Origin: Syntrophales bacterium
Lineage (GTDB): Bacteria > Desulfobacterota > Syntrophia > Syntrophales > Fen-1087
Assembly (NCBI GenBank): GCA_030656035.1
Contig: JAUSOK010000034.1
Coordinates: 1 to 54,542 of the forward strand
DNA length: 54,542 nucleotides
Direction of reading: 5' to 3'
Below the pieces are notes generated by a model that was not told the DNA's origin, made no database searches, and saw only the letters and a program-made list of their open reading frames with translations. Positions within the stretch are counted from its first letter, which is position 1; each line of letters begins with the position of its first letter. The position numbers were made by a program, and so were the translations under genes. Shown here piece after piece: positions 10,151 to 20,200 of the stretch.

Positions 10151-10567
10151 GTGATCATTTACGATCTTAAATGTAAGAAAAATCACGAATTTGAGGGCTG
10201 GTTCAAAGACAGCGCGGCTTTTGAACAACAGAAAGACCTGAACCTGATCACCTGTCCCGTCTGCGGGGAGGCGGGTGCGGAAATGGTACCATCAACCCTG
10301 GCTATTCTGGGTCGCGATCTGAAAGCATCGGAGAAAAAACAAAATGGGGCACTGACCCCCATGAAGGCTGTGCAACGGTTGAATGAGTTTCTTGAAAAGA
10401 ATTTCGATGATGTGGGCGACGCATTCAGTGAAGTGGCGATGAAAATCCATGACGGCGAAGAAGAGGCCAGAAATATCAAGGGAACCACGACCCGCCAGGA
10501 AGAAGAACTGCTCCGCGAGAAAGGGGTCCCGTTTTTCAAAATTCCTGTCATGAAACTTGATAGCTGA
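10151..10567 (+). CDS. DUF1178 family protein
   Basis: MIIYDLKCKKNHEFEGWFKDSAAFEQQ...CPVCG. Confidence 0.85.
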   Translation: MIIYDLKCKKNHEFEGWFKDSAAFEQQKDLNLITCPVCGEAGAEMVPSTLAILGRDLKASEKKQNGALTPMKAVQRLNEFLEKNFDDVGDAFSEVAMKIHDGEEEARNIKGTTTRQEEELLREKGVPFFKIPVMKLDS

Positions 10568-10681
10568 GTCCTGTAGATTTTTTCATGCTGCAACGGATTT
10601 GCGTCAGCTGTCCGCAAACGGCGATCCATTTTGCGAAGCGCTTGTTGGATTGAATCATGTTTTTAAGATAGGGAATAACGA

Positions 10682-12991
10682 TTGAAAACGCTACCTCACA
10701 ACATCTTGAATACCATCGGCCATACCCCCCTTATTGAGATTTCAAAATTGAATCCTAATCCTAAAGCAAAAGTTTTTGCAAAGATGGAGAGTTTCAATCC
10801 CGGCGGCTCCATCAAGGACAGGGTGGCGCTTTTCATGATCGAAGGGGCGGAGAGGCGGGGTGAGCTCACGAAGGAAAAGATCATTCTCGAAGCCACGAGC
10901 GGGAATACCGGCATTGGCTTGGCCATTGTCGCCGCGGCCAAGGACTACCGGCTGTGTCTGACCATGTCGGAAGCCGCCAGCGAGGAACGGAAAAAAATAC
11001 TCAAAGCCCTGGGCGCCGAATTATTTTTTACGCCGGCCGCCCAGGGGACCGATGGCGCAATCGAAATGGCCTATGGCCTCATGCGCGAGCATCCGGGCAA
11101 GTATTTTGGCGCCGACCAGTTTAATAATGAGGACAACGTCGCTGCCCATTACCATGGAACGGCTGAAGAAATCTGGCGTCAAACCGATGGGATGGTGACG
11201 ATGGTGGTGGCGGCGCTGGGGACGACGGGAACGGCGATGGGGATTTCCAAACGCCTGAAAGAATTGAACCCGCAGATCATGATTGTCGGGGTGGAACCCT
11301 ATCTTCAGCATAAGATTCAAGGCCTCAAGAACATGAAAGAATCTTACCAGCCCGGTATTTACGATCGGAGCCGTCTCGACGAAAAAATAAATATTCTCGA
11401 TGAAGATGCTTTTGAGATGTCCCGGCGCATGGCCCGGGAAGAGGGCATCCTGGTGGGAATGAGTTCGGGCGCGGCCATGCATGTTGCCTTGCAGAAAGCC
11501 ATGGAACTGCAAGAAGGCCTGATCGTCGTCATCTGCCCGGACAGCGGTGAGCGATATCTAAGCACGGAGCTTTTTACCGATAAGGCCCAAACAACCCTGC
11601 GCCTCTTCAATACACTGACGCGGGAAAAAACCTTCTTTAAACCCATCAATGCCGAGGAGGTTCGCATTCATTCGTGCGGGCCGACGGTGCATGGGGTGCC
11701 GCACATCGGCAGCTACCGTCGCTTCGTCGTCTCCGATATGATCCGCCGGTATCTTGAATTTAAGGGATATAACGTGCGGCATGTCATGAACATCGTCGAT
11801 CTGGCAGACCGTTCCATCAAAGGGGCTGAGCTCGCCGGTTTGGATCTCCATGTCTTCACCGAACGCAGCATGACCGCATTTCTTGGAGATATCGATAAGT
11901 TAAATATTAAGAAGGACAAGGATTATCCAAAGGCCAGTGAGCATGTCGAGGATATGCTCAATTATGTCGAAAAGTTGATGGAACGGGGTTATGCCTATGA
12001 AAAATTACGGTCTGTCTATTTTGATATCTCCAAGCTCAATGACTATGGCTGTCTGTCCCACATCGATCTCGGCAAAGTGAAGCAGGGCAGAACCGTCGAA
12101 CAGGATGATTATGAAAAAGACAGCCCTGTGGATTTTACCCTCCTGAAAAGATCGACTCTTAACGAATTAAAACGGGGCATCTATTTTAAAACCCGATGGG
12201 GGAATGTCCGGCCCAGCTGGCATCTGGAATGCGCCGCCATATCCCTGAAGTATCTGGGTGAAACATTTGATATTCATGCCAGCGGGGCGGATATTGTTTT
12301 CCCCCACTGTGAAAACGTCATGGCCATCGGGAAGGCCGTAACGGGCAAAAGGATGGCGAATTACTGGCTGAATACGGAACTGCTCATGATCGACGGCAAA
12401 AAAATGTCCCGTTCCCTCAATAACGTGCTTACGATAGAAGATTTGGAAAGGCAGGGATATCACGGTCCGGAGATCCGTTTTTTTCTGTTGAGCGCGCATT
12501 ATCGCAAGCCGCTGAACTTTACCTTCGGTGCGCTGGACACCGCAAAGAATACCGTACGAAAGCTGAATGGATTTGTTCAGAGGCTGATCCGCTATCGCCC
12601 CGGAACAGGCTTTTCCGACACAGATCAATGCATTTATGATGTCAACCAGTCCTTCACGAACGCCATGGATGATGATCTGAATGTTTCAGCAGCACTGGCT
12701 TGTCTTTTTGAATTTGTGAAAAAAATCAGTATTCCGCTTTCCCATGCCCACCTGAATGAGAAGGAGAGGGATCGTATCCTTGCGATGATAAAAAAAATGG
12801 ATGGTGTCCTCGGTGTGATGAACTTCGAGGAGGAGGTCATCAGCGAAGAAGTCTGGAAGCTTTTGCAGGAAAGAGAAGCCCTGAGGCGGGCCGGCCACTG
12901 GAAGGCATCGGATGATATCCGGGACAGACTCTTGACCATGGGCATTGAAGTTTCCGATATGCCCGAGGGAATGGTGTGGCGTTTGAAATAA
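10682..12991 (+). CDS. Fusion: cysteine synthase (PLP, CysK/CBS family) + cysteinyl-tRNA synthetase-like protein
   Basis: N-terminus has NTIGHTPLIEISKL, FNPGGSIKDR (PLP Lys), TSGNTGIGLA, PDSGERYLST. From about residue 305: SCGPTVHGVPHIGSYR, SWHLECAAISL, DIHASGADIVFPHCENVMA, KKMSRSLNN, ending ASDDIRDRLLTMGIEVSDMPEGMVWRLK. One uninterrupted 769-aa ORF with TTG start. Confidence 0.92.
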   Translation: MKTLPHNILNTIGHTPLIEISKLNPNPKAKVFAKMESFNPGGSIKDRVALFMIEGAERRGELTKEKIILEATSGNTGIGLAIVAAAKDYRLCLTMSEAASEERKKILKALGAELFFTPAAQGTDGAIEMAYGLMREHPGKYFGADQFNNEDNVAAHYHGTAEEIWRQTDGMVTMVVAALGTTGTAMGISKRLKELNPQIMIVGVEPYLQHKIQGLKNMKESYQPGIYDRSRLDEKINILDEDAFEMSRRMAREEGILVGMSSGAAMHVALQKAMELQEGLIVVICPDSGERYLSTELFTDKAQTTLRLFNTLTREKTFFKPINAEEVRIHSCGPTVHGVPHIGSYRRFVVSDMIRRYLEFKGYNVRHVMNIVDLADRSIKGAELAGLDLHVFTERSMTAFLGDIDKLNIKKDKDYPKASEHVEDMLNYVEKLMERGYAYEKLRSVYFDISKLNDYGCLSHIDLGKVKQGRTVEQDDYEKDSPVDFTLLKRSTLNELKRGIYFKTRWGNVRPSWHLECAAISLKYLGETFDIHASGADIVFPHCENVMAIGKAVTGKRMANYWLNTELLMIDGKKMSRSLNNVLTIEDLERQGYHGPEIRFFLLSAHYRKPLNFTFGALDTAKNTVRKLNGFVQRLIRYRPGTGFSDTDQCIYDVNQSFTNAMDDDLNVSAALACLFEFVKKISIPLSHAHLNEKERDRILAMIKKMDGVLGVMNFEEEVISEEVWKLLQEREALRRAGHWKASDDIRDRLLTMGIEVSDMPEGMVWRLK

Positions 12992-13006
12992 ATTTAAAAA
13001 TAAATC

Positions 13007-13035
13007 TTGACAAACAGCCGCATAGAATTTAATGT
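13007..13035 (+). promoter_or_regulatory. Predicted sigma70-type promoter upstream of the tRNA/rpmG/secE cluster
   Basis: TTGACA (13007-13012), 17-nt spacer, TAATGT (13030-13035). Confidence 0.6.
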
Positions 13036-13134
13036 CCCCAATTCGCACGAATCATGCGAGCGGGTGTGTTATTGCTTTTTTCGGGCGATGTCATTTTATT
13101 TGTAATGAAATTGGGAGCTAAGCGCCTGTTTTTG

Positions 13135-13210
13135 GCTGGCGTAGCTCAACAGGTAGAGCAGCTGATTTGTAATCAGCAGGTTGCGGGTTCGAGTCCCATC
13201 GCCAGCTCCA
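13135..13210 (+). tRNA. tRNA-Thr (anticodon TGT)
   Basis: GCTGGCGTAGCTCAAC...CTGATTTGTAATCAG...GGTTCGAGTCCCATCGCCAGCTCCA; acceptor stem pairs, CCA encoded. Confidence 0.97.
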
Positions 13211-13228
13211 GATATTTGTTTGGCTTTT

Positions 13229-13313
<85 letters not shown>

Positions 13314-13374
13314 GTTTTCATCAGAAGACCCATGGTCGGGGTGGCCGGCAAGGGGCAATCGGCTGTTTGTTAAG

Positions 13375-13450
13375 GCGGGAGTAGCTCAGTGGCTAGAGCG
13401 TCAGCCTTCCAAGCTGAGGGTCGCGGGTTCGAATCCCGTTTCCCGCTCCA
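13375..13450 (+). tRNA. tRNA-Gly (anticodon TCC)
   Basis: GCGGGAGTAGCTCAGTGG...TCAGCCTTCCAAGCTGA...GGTTCGAATCCCGTTTCCCGCTCCA. Confidence 0.97.
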
Positions 13451-13479
13451 TAGATTATATAGAGAGGGATCTATCATCA

Positions 13480-13555
13480 GCCCACGTAGCTCAGTCGGTA
13501 GAGCACATCCTTGGTAAGGATGAGGTCACCAGTTCAATCCTGGTCGTGGGCTCCA
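13480..13555 (+). tRNA. tRNA-Thr (anticodon GGT)
   Basis: GCCCACGTAGCTCAGTCGG...CATCCTTGGTAAGGATG...AGTTCAATCCTGGTCGTGGGCTCCA. Confidence 0.97.
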
Positions 13556-13574
13556 TGTCATTTGAGGGGTGATC

Positions 13575-13724
13575 ATGCGCAATATTATTACTTTGGCTTG
13601 TACGGAGTGCAAACAGAGAAATTATACGACCACAAAGAATAAACGGACCATGCAGAGTCGTCTGGAGTTAAAAAAATTCTGCAAATTCTGCCGGGGACAC
13701 AAAGTTCACAGGGAGACCAAATAG
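13575..13724 (+). CDS. rpmG: 50S ribosomal protein L33 (zinc-binding C+ form, 49 aa)
   Basis: [49 protein letters not shown]. Below the ORF-track length cutoff, so not listed there. Confidence 0.95.
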   Translation: MRNIITLACTECKQRNYTTTKNKRTMQSRLELKKFCKFCRGHKVHRETK

Positions 13725-13757
13725 TTCGCCCTTGCTTAAGGACAAACCGTTTGGAAC

Positions 13758-13834
13758 AGGCCAGTAGCTCTAATGGATAGAGCGCCGGACTCCAAATCCG
13801 GATGCTGGGGGTTCGAGTCCCTCCTGGCCTGCCA
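13758..13834 (+). tRNA. tRNA-Trp (anticodon CCA)
   Basis: AGGCCAGTAGCTCTAATGG...CCGGACTCCAAATCCGG...GGTTCGAGTCCCTCCTGGCCTGCCA. Confidence 0.97.
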
Positions 13835-13869
13835 TTTTTTCTTTTGCGGTTCTGGATAAGGATTTCCAA

Positions 13870-14073
13870 ATGGATAAAATTAAACTGATATTTGCGAAGG
13901 TCAAGCAGTTCTTGAAAGAGGCAAAGATTGAGCTTAAGAAAGTCACATGGCCGACGCCGAAACAGACGTTGGCGTCAACGTCCGTTGTGATCGTTGTCGT
14001 CGTGATTATCTCTGTCTTTTTGGGGATTGTTGATTTTGGACTGAGTAAAATTATCAGACTGGCGCTGGGATAA
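13870..14073 (+). CDS. secE: Preprotein translocase subunit SecE
   Basis: FLKEAKIELKKVTWPTPKQTLASTSVVIVVVVIISVFLGIVDFGLSKI. Confidence 0.93.
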   Translation: MDKIKLIFAKVKQFLKEAKIELKKVTWPTPKQTLASTSVVIVVVVIISVFLGIVDFGLSKIIRLALG

Positions 14074-14078
14074 AGCAA

Positions 14079-14609
14079 ATGGCTTTCAAGTGGTACGTCG
14101 TTCACACATATTCCGGTTTTGAGAACAAGGTCAAGGTTTCCCTCCAGGAGAGAATCTCGGCGGCGGGTATGCAGGATTATTTTTCAGATGTTCTGATTCC
14201 TGAAGAGGATGTTGTAGAACTGGTTTCCGGTGAAAAGAAGACTTCCAAACGCAAGTTTTTCCCCGGGTACATCCTTGTCCACATGGAGATGAGCGATGAG
14301 GCCTGGCATATCGTCAATGATACGCCGAAAGTCACAGGTTTTATTGGAGGCAAGGACAAGCCAACGCCCATTCCTGACAGGGATGTGGAAAATCTGAAAA
14401 CCAGGATTGACGAGGGGACGTTGAAGCCCAAACCGAAATTCAAATTCGAAGAGGGTGATCATGTGCGGATTATCGACGGTCCTTTCACCAATTTTGATGG
14501 TGTGATTGATGAAGTGAAGCCCGAAAAAGGCAAGTTAAGGGTGATTGTCAGTATATTCGGCCGTTCCACGCCGGTAGAGCTGGACTTTATTCAAGTTGTA
14601 CAAAATTGA
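14079..14609 (+). CDS. nusG: Transcription termination/antitermination protein NusG
   Basis: [17 protein letters not shown]-terminal [24 protein letters not shown]. Confidence 0.96.
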   Translation: MAFKWYVVHTYSGFENKVKVSLQERISAAGMQDYFSDVLIPEEDVVELVSGEKKTSKRKFFPGYILVHMEMSDEAWHIVNDTPKVTGFIGGKDKPTPIPDRDVENLKTRIDEGTLKPKPKFKFEEGDHVRIIDGPFTNFDGVIDEVKPEKGKLRVIVSIFGRSTPVELDFIQVVQN

Positions 14610-14683
14610 GGTTGCGCACCGGGTTTGGGGATTCAATAAGCCTGTGTCTTGAGCCAGGTTATTCATGGAAATAGGTGGTCATT

Positions 14684-15109
14684 ATGGCAAAAAAAGTAAT
14701 CGCGAACATAAAGTTGCAAATCAAGGCCGGGAAAGCGACGCCCTCGCCGCCAATCGGACCGGCCCTGGGGCAGCATGGCGTTAATATCATGGAATTCTGC
14801 AAGGCCTACAATGCCATGACGCAAAATCAGGAAGGGACGGTGATTCCTGTTGTGATTACAGTTTATGCGGACCGATCCTTTACCTTTGTGACGAAGACCC
14901 CTCCGGCCTCTGTTCTGCTGAAGCAGGTCGCCAAGATTGCCAAAGGTTCGGGAAATCCGAAAAAGGATAAGGTCGGGGCGGTCAGCACGAAACAGATTCG
15001 GGAAATTGCCGAGCTGAAATATCAGGATTTGAATGCCGTGGACATGGACGGTGCAATCCGGATTATTGAAGGAACGGCCAAATCCATGGGGATCGAAATA
15101 ACGGCATAG
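14684..15109 (+). CDS. rplK: 50S ribosomal protein L11
   Basis: [39 protein letters not shown]. Confidence 0.97.
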   Translation: MAKKVIANIKLQIKAGKATPSPPIGPALGQHGVNIMEFCKAYNAMTQNQEGTVIPVVITVYADRSFTFVTKTPPASVLLKQVAKIAKGSGNPKKDKVGAVSTKQIREIAELKYQDLNAVDMDGAIRIIEGTAKSMGIEITA

Positions 15110-15231
15110 GCGTGAATCAGGGGAAATCCCGGAATGTTCCAAAATAGACATCCGGTGCGCATTATTAAGGTGTCCTCCGCATGAGGACGTCCCGTCCTGA
15201 AGGAGGATCGCTTCATTATTGAGGTTTGATT

Positions 15232-15930
15232 ATGTCTAGAAAAGGTAAAAGGATTTTAGAAGCCAAGCAGAAAGTTGAATCAGGGAAGCGCTATTCCCTG
15301 AAAGAAGCCATTGAGCTCGTGGTGACGACATCAAAGGCAAAATTTGACGAGACGGTTGACGGGGCGATCCGCCTGGGCGTTAACCCTGCACATGCGGATC
15401 AAATGGTCCGGGGCAGTGTGGTGCTGCCTAATGGCCTGGGAAAAACGGTTCGGATCCTCGTTTTTGCCAAAGGCGAAAAAGAGAAGGAAGCATTGGCCGC
15501 CGGCGCCGATTTTGTCGGATCCGATGAAATGATTGAGAAAATCAAGGGAGGCTGGCTCGATTTTGACAGGGTTGTCGCTACTCCGGATATGATGGGCGGT
15601 GTCGGAAAGTTGGGTAAAATTCTGGGCCCGCGGGGGTTGATGCCAAACCCTAAAGTCGGAACGGTGACCTTTGATGTGGCGAAAGCCGTCCAAGAGCTTA
15701 AGGCGGGTAAAGTGGAGTTCCGCGTTGAGAAGGCCGGCATCGTCCACAGTCCACTGGGGAAAGTTTCCTTCGGCGCTGAGAAGCTTCAGGAAAACACGCT
15801 TGCCTTCATCGAAACCATCGTTAAATTGAAACCGGCCTCCAGCAAGGGGACCTACTTGAAAAGCATTTCTGTTTCCACAACCATGGGGCCCGGTGTTAAA
15901 ATCGACCCCCTGGACGTGAGGAACGTTTAG
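15232..15930 (+). CDS. rplA: 50S ribosomal protein L1
   Basis: [42 protein letters not shown]-type motif ([22 protein letters not shown]). Confidence 0.97.
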   Translation: MSRKGKRILEAKQKVESGKRYSLKEAIELVVTTSKAKFDETVDGAIRLGVNPAHADQMVRGSVVLPNGLGKTVRILVFAKGEKEKEALAAGADFVGSDEMIEKIKGGWLDFDRVVATPDMMGGVGKLGKILGPRGLMPNPKVGTVTFDVAKAVQELKAGKVEFRVEKAGIVHSPLGKVSFGAEKLQENTLAFIETIVKLKPASSKGTYLKSISVSTTMGPGVKIDPLDVRNV

Positions 15931-15957
15931 GGGAATAAGCGGGATATTAAATGATTG

Positions 15958-16091
15958 AAGAGTCTGAGACAGCAGGTACGCCGGTTTAAACGATATGCAT
16001 CGGCCTGCCGAGATCATCTTTATTTCCTTTGGGTATAACCATGGACATAATGTCGTTTCCTTCAGGCCGGCCTGTTCTCTGACTTTTTTTT
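15958..16091 (+). promoter_or_regulatory. Putative ribosomal protein L10 leader with attenuator-like end
   Basis: Located between rplA and rplJ. GACAGCAGGTACGCC...CGGCCTGCCGAGATCATC resembles the conserved L10-leader core; followed by palindrome CAGGCCGGCCTG (16063-16074) and a T8 tract (16084-16091). Confidence 0.6.
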
Positions 16092-16143
16092 AGGATGATG
16101 ACATCAAGCAATAGGACGTAAATAAAAGAGAGGAGGTTTGAGA

Positions 16144-16665
16144 TTGGATCGGAAGACGAAGGAGCTAGTCGCACAGGAGCTTCACGAGAAGTTAAAGAAT
16201 TTCGACTTGGCTGTCCTGGCACATTACAGCGGGTTGAATGTAGGAAAATTAACGGCCCTCCGGATTGCGTTGCGCAAGGCAGATACCGAATTGAGGGTGG
16301 TGAAGAACACGTTGCTGAGGATCGCTTCAAAAGATACCGACATGAGTCTGTTGCAGGATCATTTCAAGGGTCCCATCGCGATCGCGCTGAATCGCAGTGA
16401 CGTGGTGGAATCCGCCAAAGTCCTGGTTGACTTTGCCAGGAGAAATGCCGATCTCGTAATTGAAGCAGGCATGCTGAAAGGCAAAGTCATCAGTCGGGAT
16501 CAGCTCAGCGCCTTGGCCGCATTGCCGTCCCGGGAGATTCTGCTGGGCAAACTCCTGTCCGTATTCGTCGGGGCGCAGACAGGGCTGGTAAACGTTCTGA
16601 GCGCCATTCCCAGAAGTTTTGTTCAGGTTCTCGATGCCTATCGAGCAAAAAAGGAAGCAGCGTAA
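16144..16665 (+). CDS. rplJ: 50S ribosomal protein L10 (TTG start)
   Basis: DRKTKELVAQELHEKLKNFDLAVLAHYSGLNVGKLTALRIALRKADTELRVVKNTLLRIA; AGGAGG upstream. Confidence 0.96.
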   Translation: MDRKTKELVAQELHEKLKNFDLAVLAHYSGLNVGKLTALRIALRKADTELRVVKNTLLRIASKDTDMSLLQDHFKGPIAIALNRSDVVESAKVLVDFARRNADLVIEAGMLKGKVISRDQLSALAALPSREILLGKLLSVFVGAQTGLVNVLSAIPRSFVQVLDAYRAKKEAA

Positions 16666-16695
16666 ATATAAAGCATACAGGAAGGAATGAAAGAT

Positions 16696-17085
16696 ATGTC
16701 AAAGCAGATTACGAAAGAAGACGTGGTAAAATTTATCGAAGAAATGACGGTCCTTGAATTGTCTGAACTGGTCAAGGAACTGGAAGGGAAATTTGGCGTG
16801 TCGGCGGCAGCGCCGGTTGCCATGGCTGCCGCCGCCCCTGCGGGCGCCGATGCCACGGCCGCGGTCGAGGAAAAAACGGAATTTGATGTGATTCTCACCG
16901 GCTTTGGCGAACAGAAGATTCAGGTGATCAAAGTCGTGCGGGCGATTACCGCTTTAGGGCTGAAAGAAGCCAAGGATCTCGTGGAGGGTATTCCCAAGCC
17001 GATCAAGGAGGCGGTCTCGAAAGACGAGGCTGCCGACATCAAGAAGAAAATTGAAGAGGTCGGTGGGACAGTCGACGTGAAATAG
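16696..17085 (+). CDS. rplL: 50S ribosomal protein L7/L12
   Basis: [54 protein letters not shown]. Confidence 0.97.
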   Translation: MSKQITKEDVVKFIEEMTVLELSELVKELEGKFGVSAAAPVAMAAAAPAGADATAAVEEKTEFDVILTGFGEQKIQVIKVVRAITALGLKEAKDLVEGIPKPIKEAVSKDEAADIKKKIEEVGGTVDVK

Positions 17086-17220
17086 TCCCTATTTCAAGAA
17101 AGTCCTAGGGCGGCAAGTCGGTCGTGAAATAGAAGTCAAAATGGAGCGATCAATGCCTGAGGAAAAGGACGTCCTGATGACTTGGGACGGGCGGTCAGAC
17201 GAAATCATTATAAGGATATT

Positions 17221-20200
17221 ATGGGCGAGCTGAGAAAAAATTTTGGCCGGATAAAAAAGATCGTGGATATTCCCAATCTGATTGATATCCAGACCAGGTC
17301 CTACGAGAAATTCCTACAAAGGGAGACATCTCAGGAAAAACGCAGGAATTTTGGCCTGCAAGGTGCGTTCAAGGGCGTCTTTCCGATTTCTGATTACAGC
17401 CGCAAGTGTTCGCTTGAATTCGTAAGCTACAAGATCGGGGATGTCCGTTATGATATCAAGGAATGCGTGCAGAAGGGGATGACCTATGCCGCTCCCCTGA
17501 AGATTGTCGTCCGGCTCGTGGTTTTTGAGACCGAGTCGGGTTCCGATCAGCGTCAAATCCGCGATATCAAGGAGCAGGAGATATACTTCGGCGAGGTCCC
17601 TTTAATGACCGAAAACGGGACGTTCGTTGTCAACGGGACCGAACGGGTCATCGTCAGTCAGCTCCACCGATCGCCGGGTATCTTTTTTGATCACGACAAA
17701 GGAAAAACCCTGACCAGTAGCAAATTAATCTACTCGGCTCGTATCATTCCCATCCGGGGCTCCTGGCTGGATCTCGAGTTTGATTCGAAGGATGTTCTTC
17801 ATGTCCGCATTGACCGAAGACGAAAAATGCCGGTCACCATTCTGCTCAAGGCGATGGGCTATAACACGGAGCAACTCCTGAGTTACTTTTACAAAGTGGA
17901 GGCCATCACACTGGACGGGGATAAACTCTATATGGCGCTCGACGATTCCGTCATCGGTGGAAAAGCGCCGGAAGATATCGTCGTATCGAAGACGGGCGAG
18001 ATCATTATTAAGAAGGGAAAAAAAATTTCCAAGCAGCTGTTGAAGCGCATGACAGATATCAATATCAAGCGTGTCGCAGTAAGCGACATGGATATGCTTG
18101 GGAAAATCGTAGCAACCGACGTGCGTGATCCCCAAACGGGTGAAGCGTTGTTGAAATGTAATGAAGCCTTGACTTTTGAAGGTCTTGAGAAAATTCGTGA
18201 GCGGGGCATCAGGCAGATTCACTTCATTCGTATCGATGAGGACCGGGCCGATGCGTCCATCCGGGATACGCTGCTGATGGACCGGCTCGAAACGAAGGGA
18301 GAGGCGATTATTGAAATATACCGAAGACTCCGGCCCAGTAACCCGCCGACGCCGGAAACGGCGAACACCTTTTTTCGCAGCCTCTTCTTTGAATCGGAAA
18401 CATATGACCTGTCCGATGTAGGCCGTGCGAAGATGAATTACAAACTTCGCATGACCGTGCCGACGGATGTAACCGTTCTGACACATGAGGATATCCTGAC
18501 GGCGGTCAAGTACCTTATTGATCTAAAGAATGGCGTGGCGGAATGTAATGTGGACGACATTGATCACCTGGGCAACCGGCGCGTCCGGTCTGTGGGAGAA
18601 CTCATCGAAAATCAGTACCGGATCGGGCTGGTCAGGATGGAACGGGCCATCAAGGAAAAGATGAGTCTTCAGGACTTGGAAACCATGATGCCCCATGATC
18701 TGATCAATGCGAAACCGGTCTCTGCGGTTGTCAACGAATTCTTCGGGTCCTCCCAGCTGTCCCAGTTCATGGATCAGACGAATCCTCTTTCTGAAATTAC
18801 GCATAAACGCCGTCTTTCGGCGCTGGGGCCGGGTGGTCTGACCCGGGAGCGGGCGGGCTTTGAGGTCCGGGACGTCCACCCCACCCATTACGGACGGATC
18901 TGTCCGGTGGAAACGCCGGAAGGACCGAATATCGGCTTAATTGTCTCCCTGAGCACTTATGCACGGGTCAATGAGTTTGGCTTTATTGAAACGCCTTACC
19001 GATTGGTTAGAGATGGACAAGTCCAGGATGAAGTCCGTTATCTGACGGCTATCGAAGAGGAAAACTTCATCATTGCCCAGGCCGATCGCCCGCTGGATCA
19101 GGATGGACGGTTTATCGGCGAACTAATCTCGGCCAGGAAGGGCGGCGACTTTCTGACGGTATTACCACAAGATATCAACATGATGGACGTATCGCCCAAT
19201 CAGCTGGTCAGCGTTGCAGCCACCCTGATTCCCTTTCTGGAGCATGATGACGCCAACCGGGCGCTGATGGGATCCAATATGCAGCGTCAGGCCGTACCCC
19301 TGATGAAACCCGCCGTTCCCCTCGTGGGTACGGGGATGGAATCCATTGTGGCGAGAGATTCCGGAGCTGTTGTCGTCAGCAAGCGATCGGGCGTGGTGGA
19401 AAGCGTCGATGCATCCCGTATTGTTATTAAATCTGATGGCGCCGAACAGGACGGACTTGATATAGGCGTTGATATTTACAACCTCATCAAGTACCAACGT
19501 TCCAACCAGGATACCTGCTTTAACCAAAAACCGATTGTGGGCAAAGGGGATCGGATCAATAAGGGCGACATCATCGCAGATGGGCCGGCCACGGACAATG
19601 GCGAGTTGGCTCTGGGAAGCAATGTGATGGTGGCCTTCATGTCATGGGGGGGATACAACTACGAAGATTCCATCCTGGTCAGCGAAAGGATTGTCAAGGA
19701 TGATGTTTACACCTCCATTCACATTGAGGAATTTGAAACAATGGCCCGGGACACCAAGCTCGGGAAAGAAGAAATCACCAGGGATATCCCTAATGTGGGC
19801 GAAGAAGCCCTTCGGAATCTCGATGAGAGCGGGATCGTCCGCATGGGGGTAGCCGTAAAACCCGGCGATATCCTCGTTGGAAAGATCACCCCCAAGGGGG
19901 AGACCCAGTTGTCCTCTGAGGAGAAGCTGTTACGGGCAATTTTTGGTGAAAAGGCCAGTGACGTCCGGGATACCTCCCTGCGTGTGCCGCCCGGCGTTGA
20001 AGGGACGGTGATCGATGCCAAGATTTTTATCCGGAAGGGGGCCGAAAAAGACCATCGCTCACAAATTATCGAAGAGGAAGCTTTCGCATTGCTTTGCAAG
20101 GATCGTGACGATGAAATCCGAATCATCACAGAGGCGGTCAAAGACATGGTTTCCGGAATGCTCATCGGCAAAACCGCCGCTGCCAAACTGGTTGATCCAA

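Noticed and set aside
13588-14105. Minus-strand ORFs of 93 and 111 aa
   Set aside because: Antisense to rpmG, tRNA-Trp and secE; translation artefacts.
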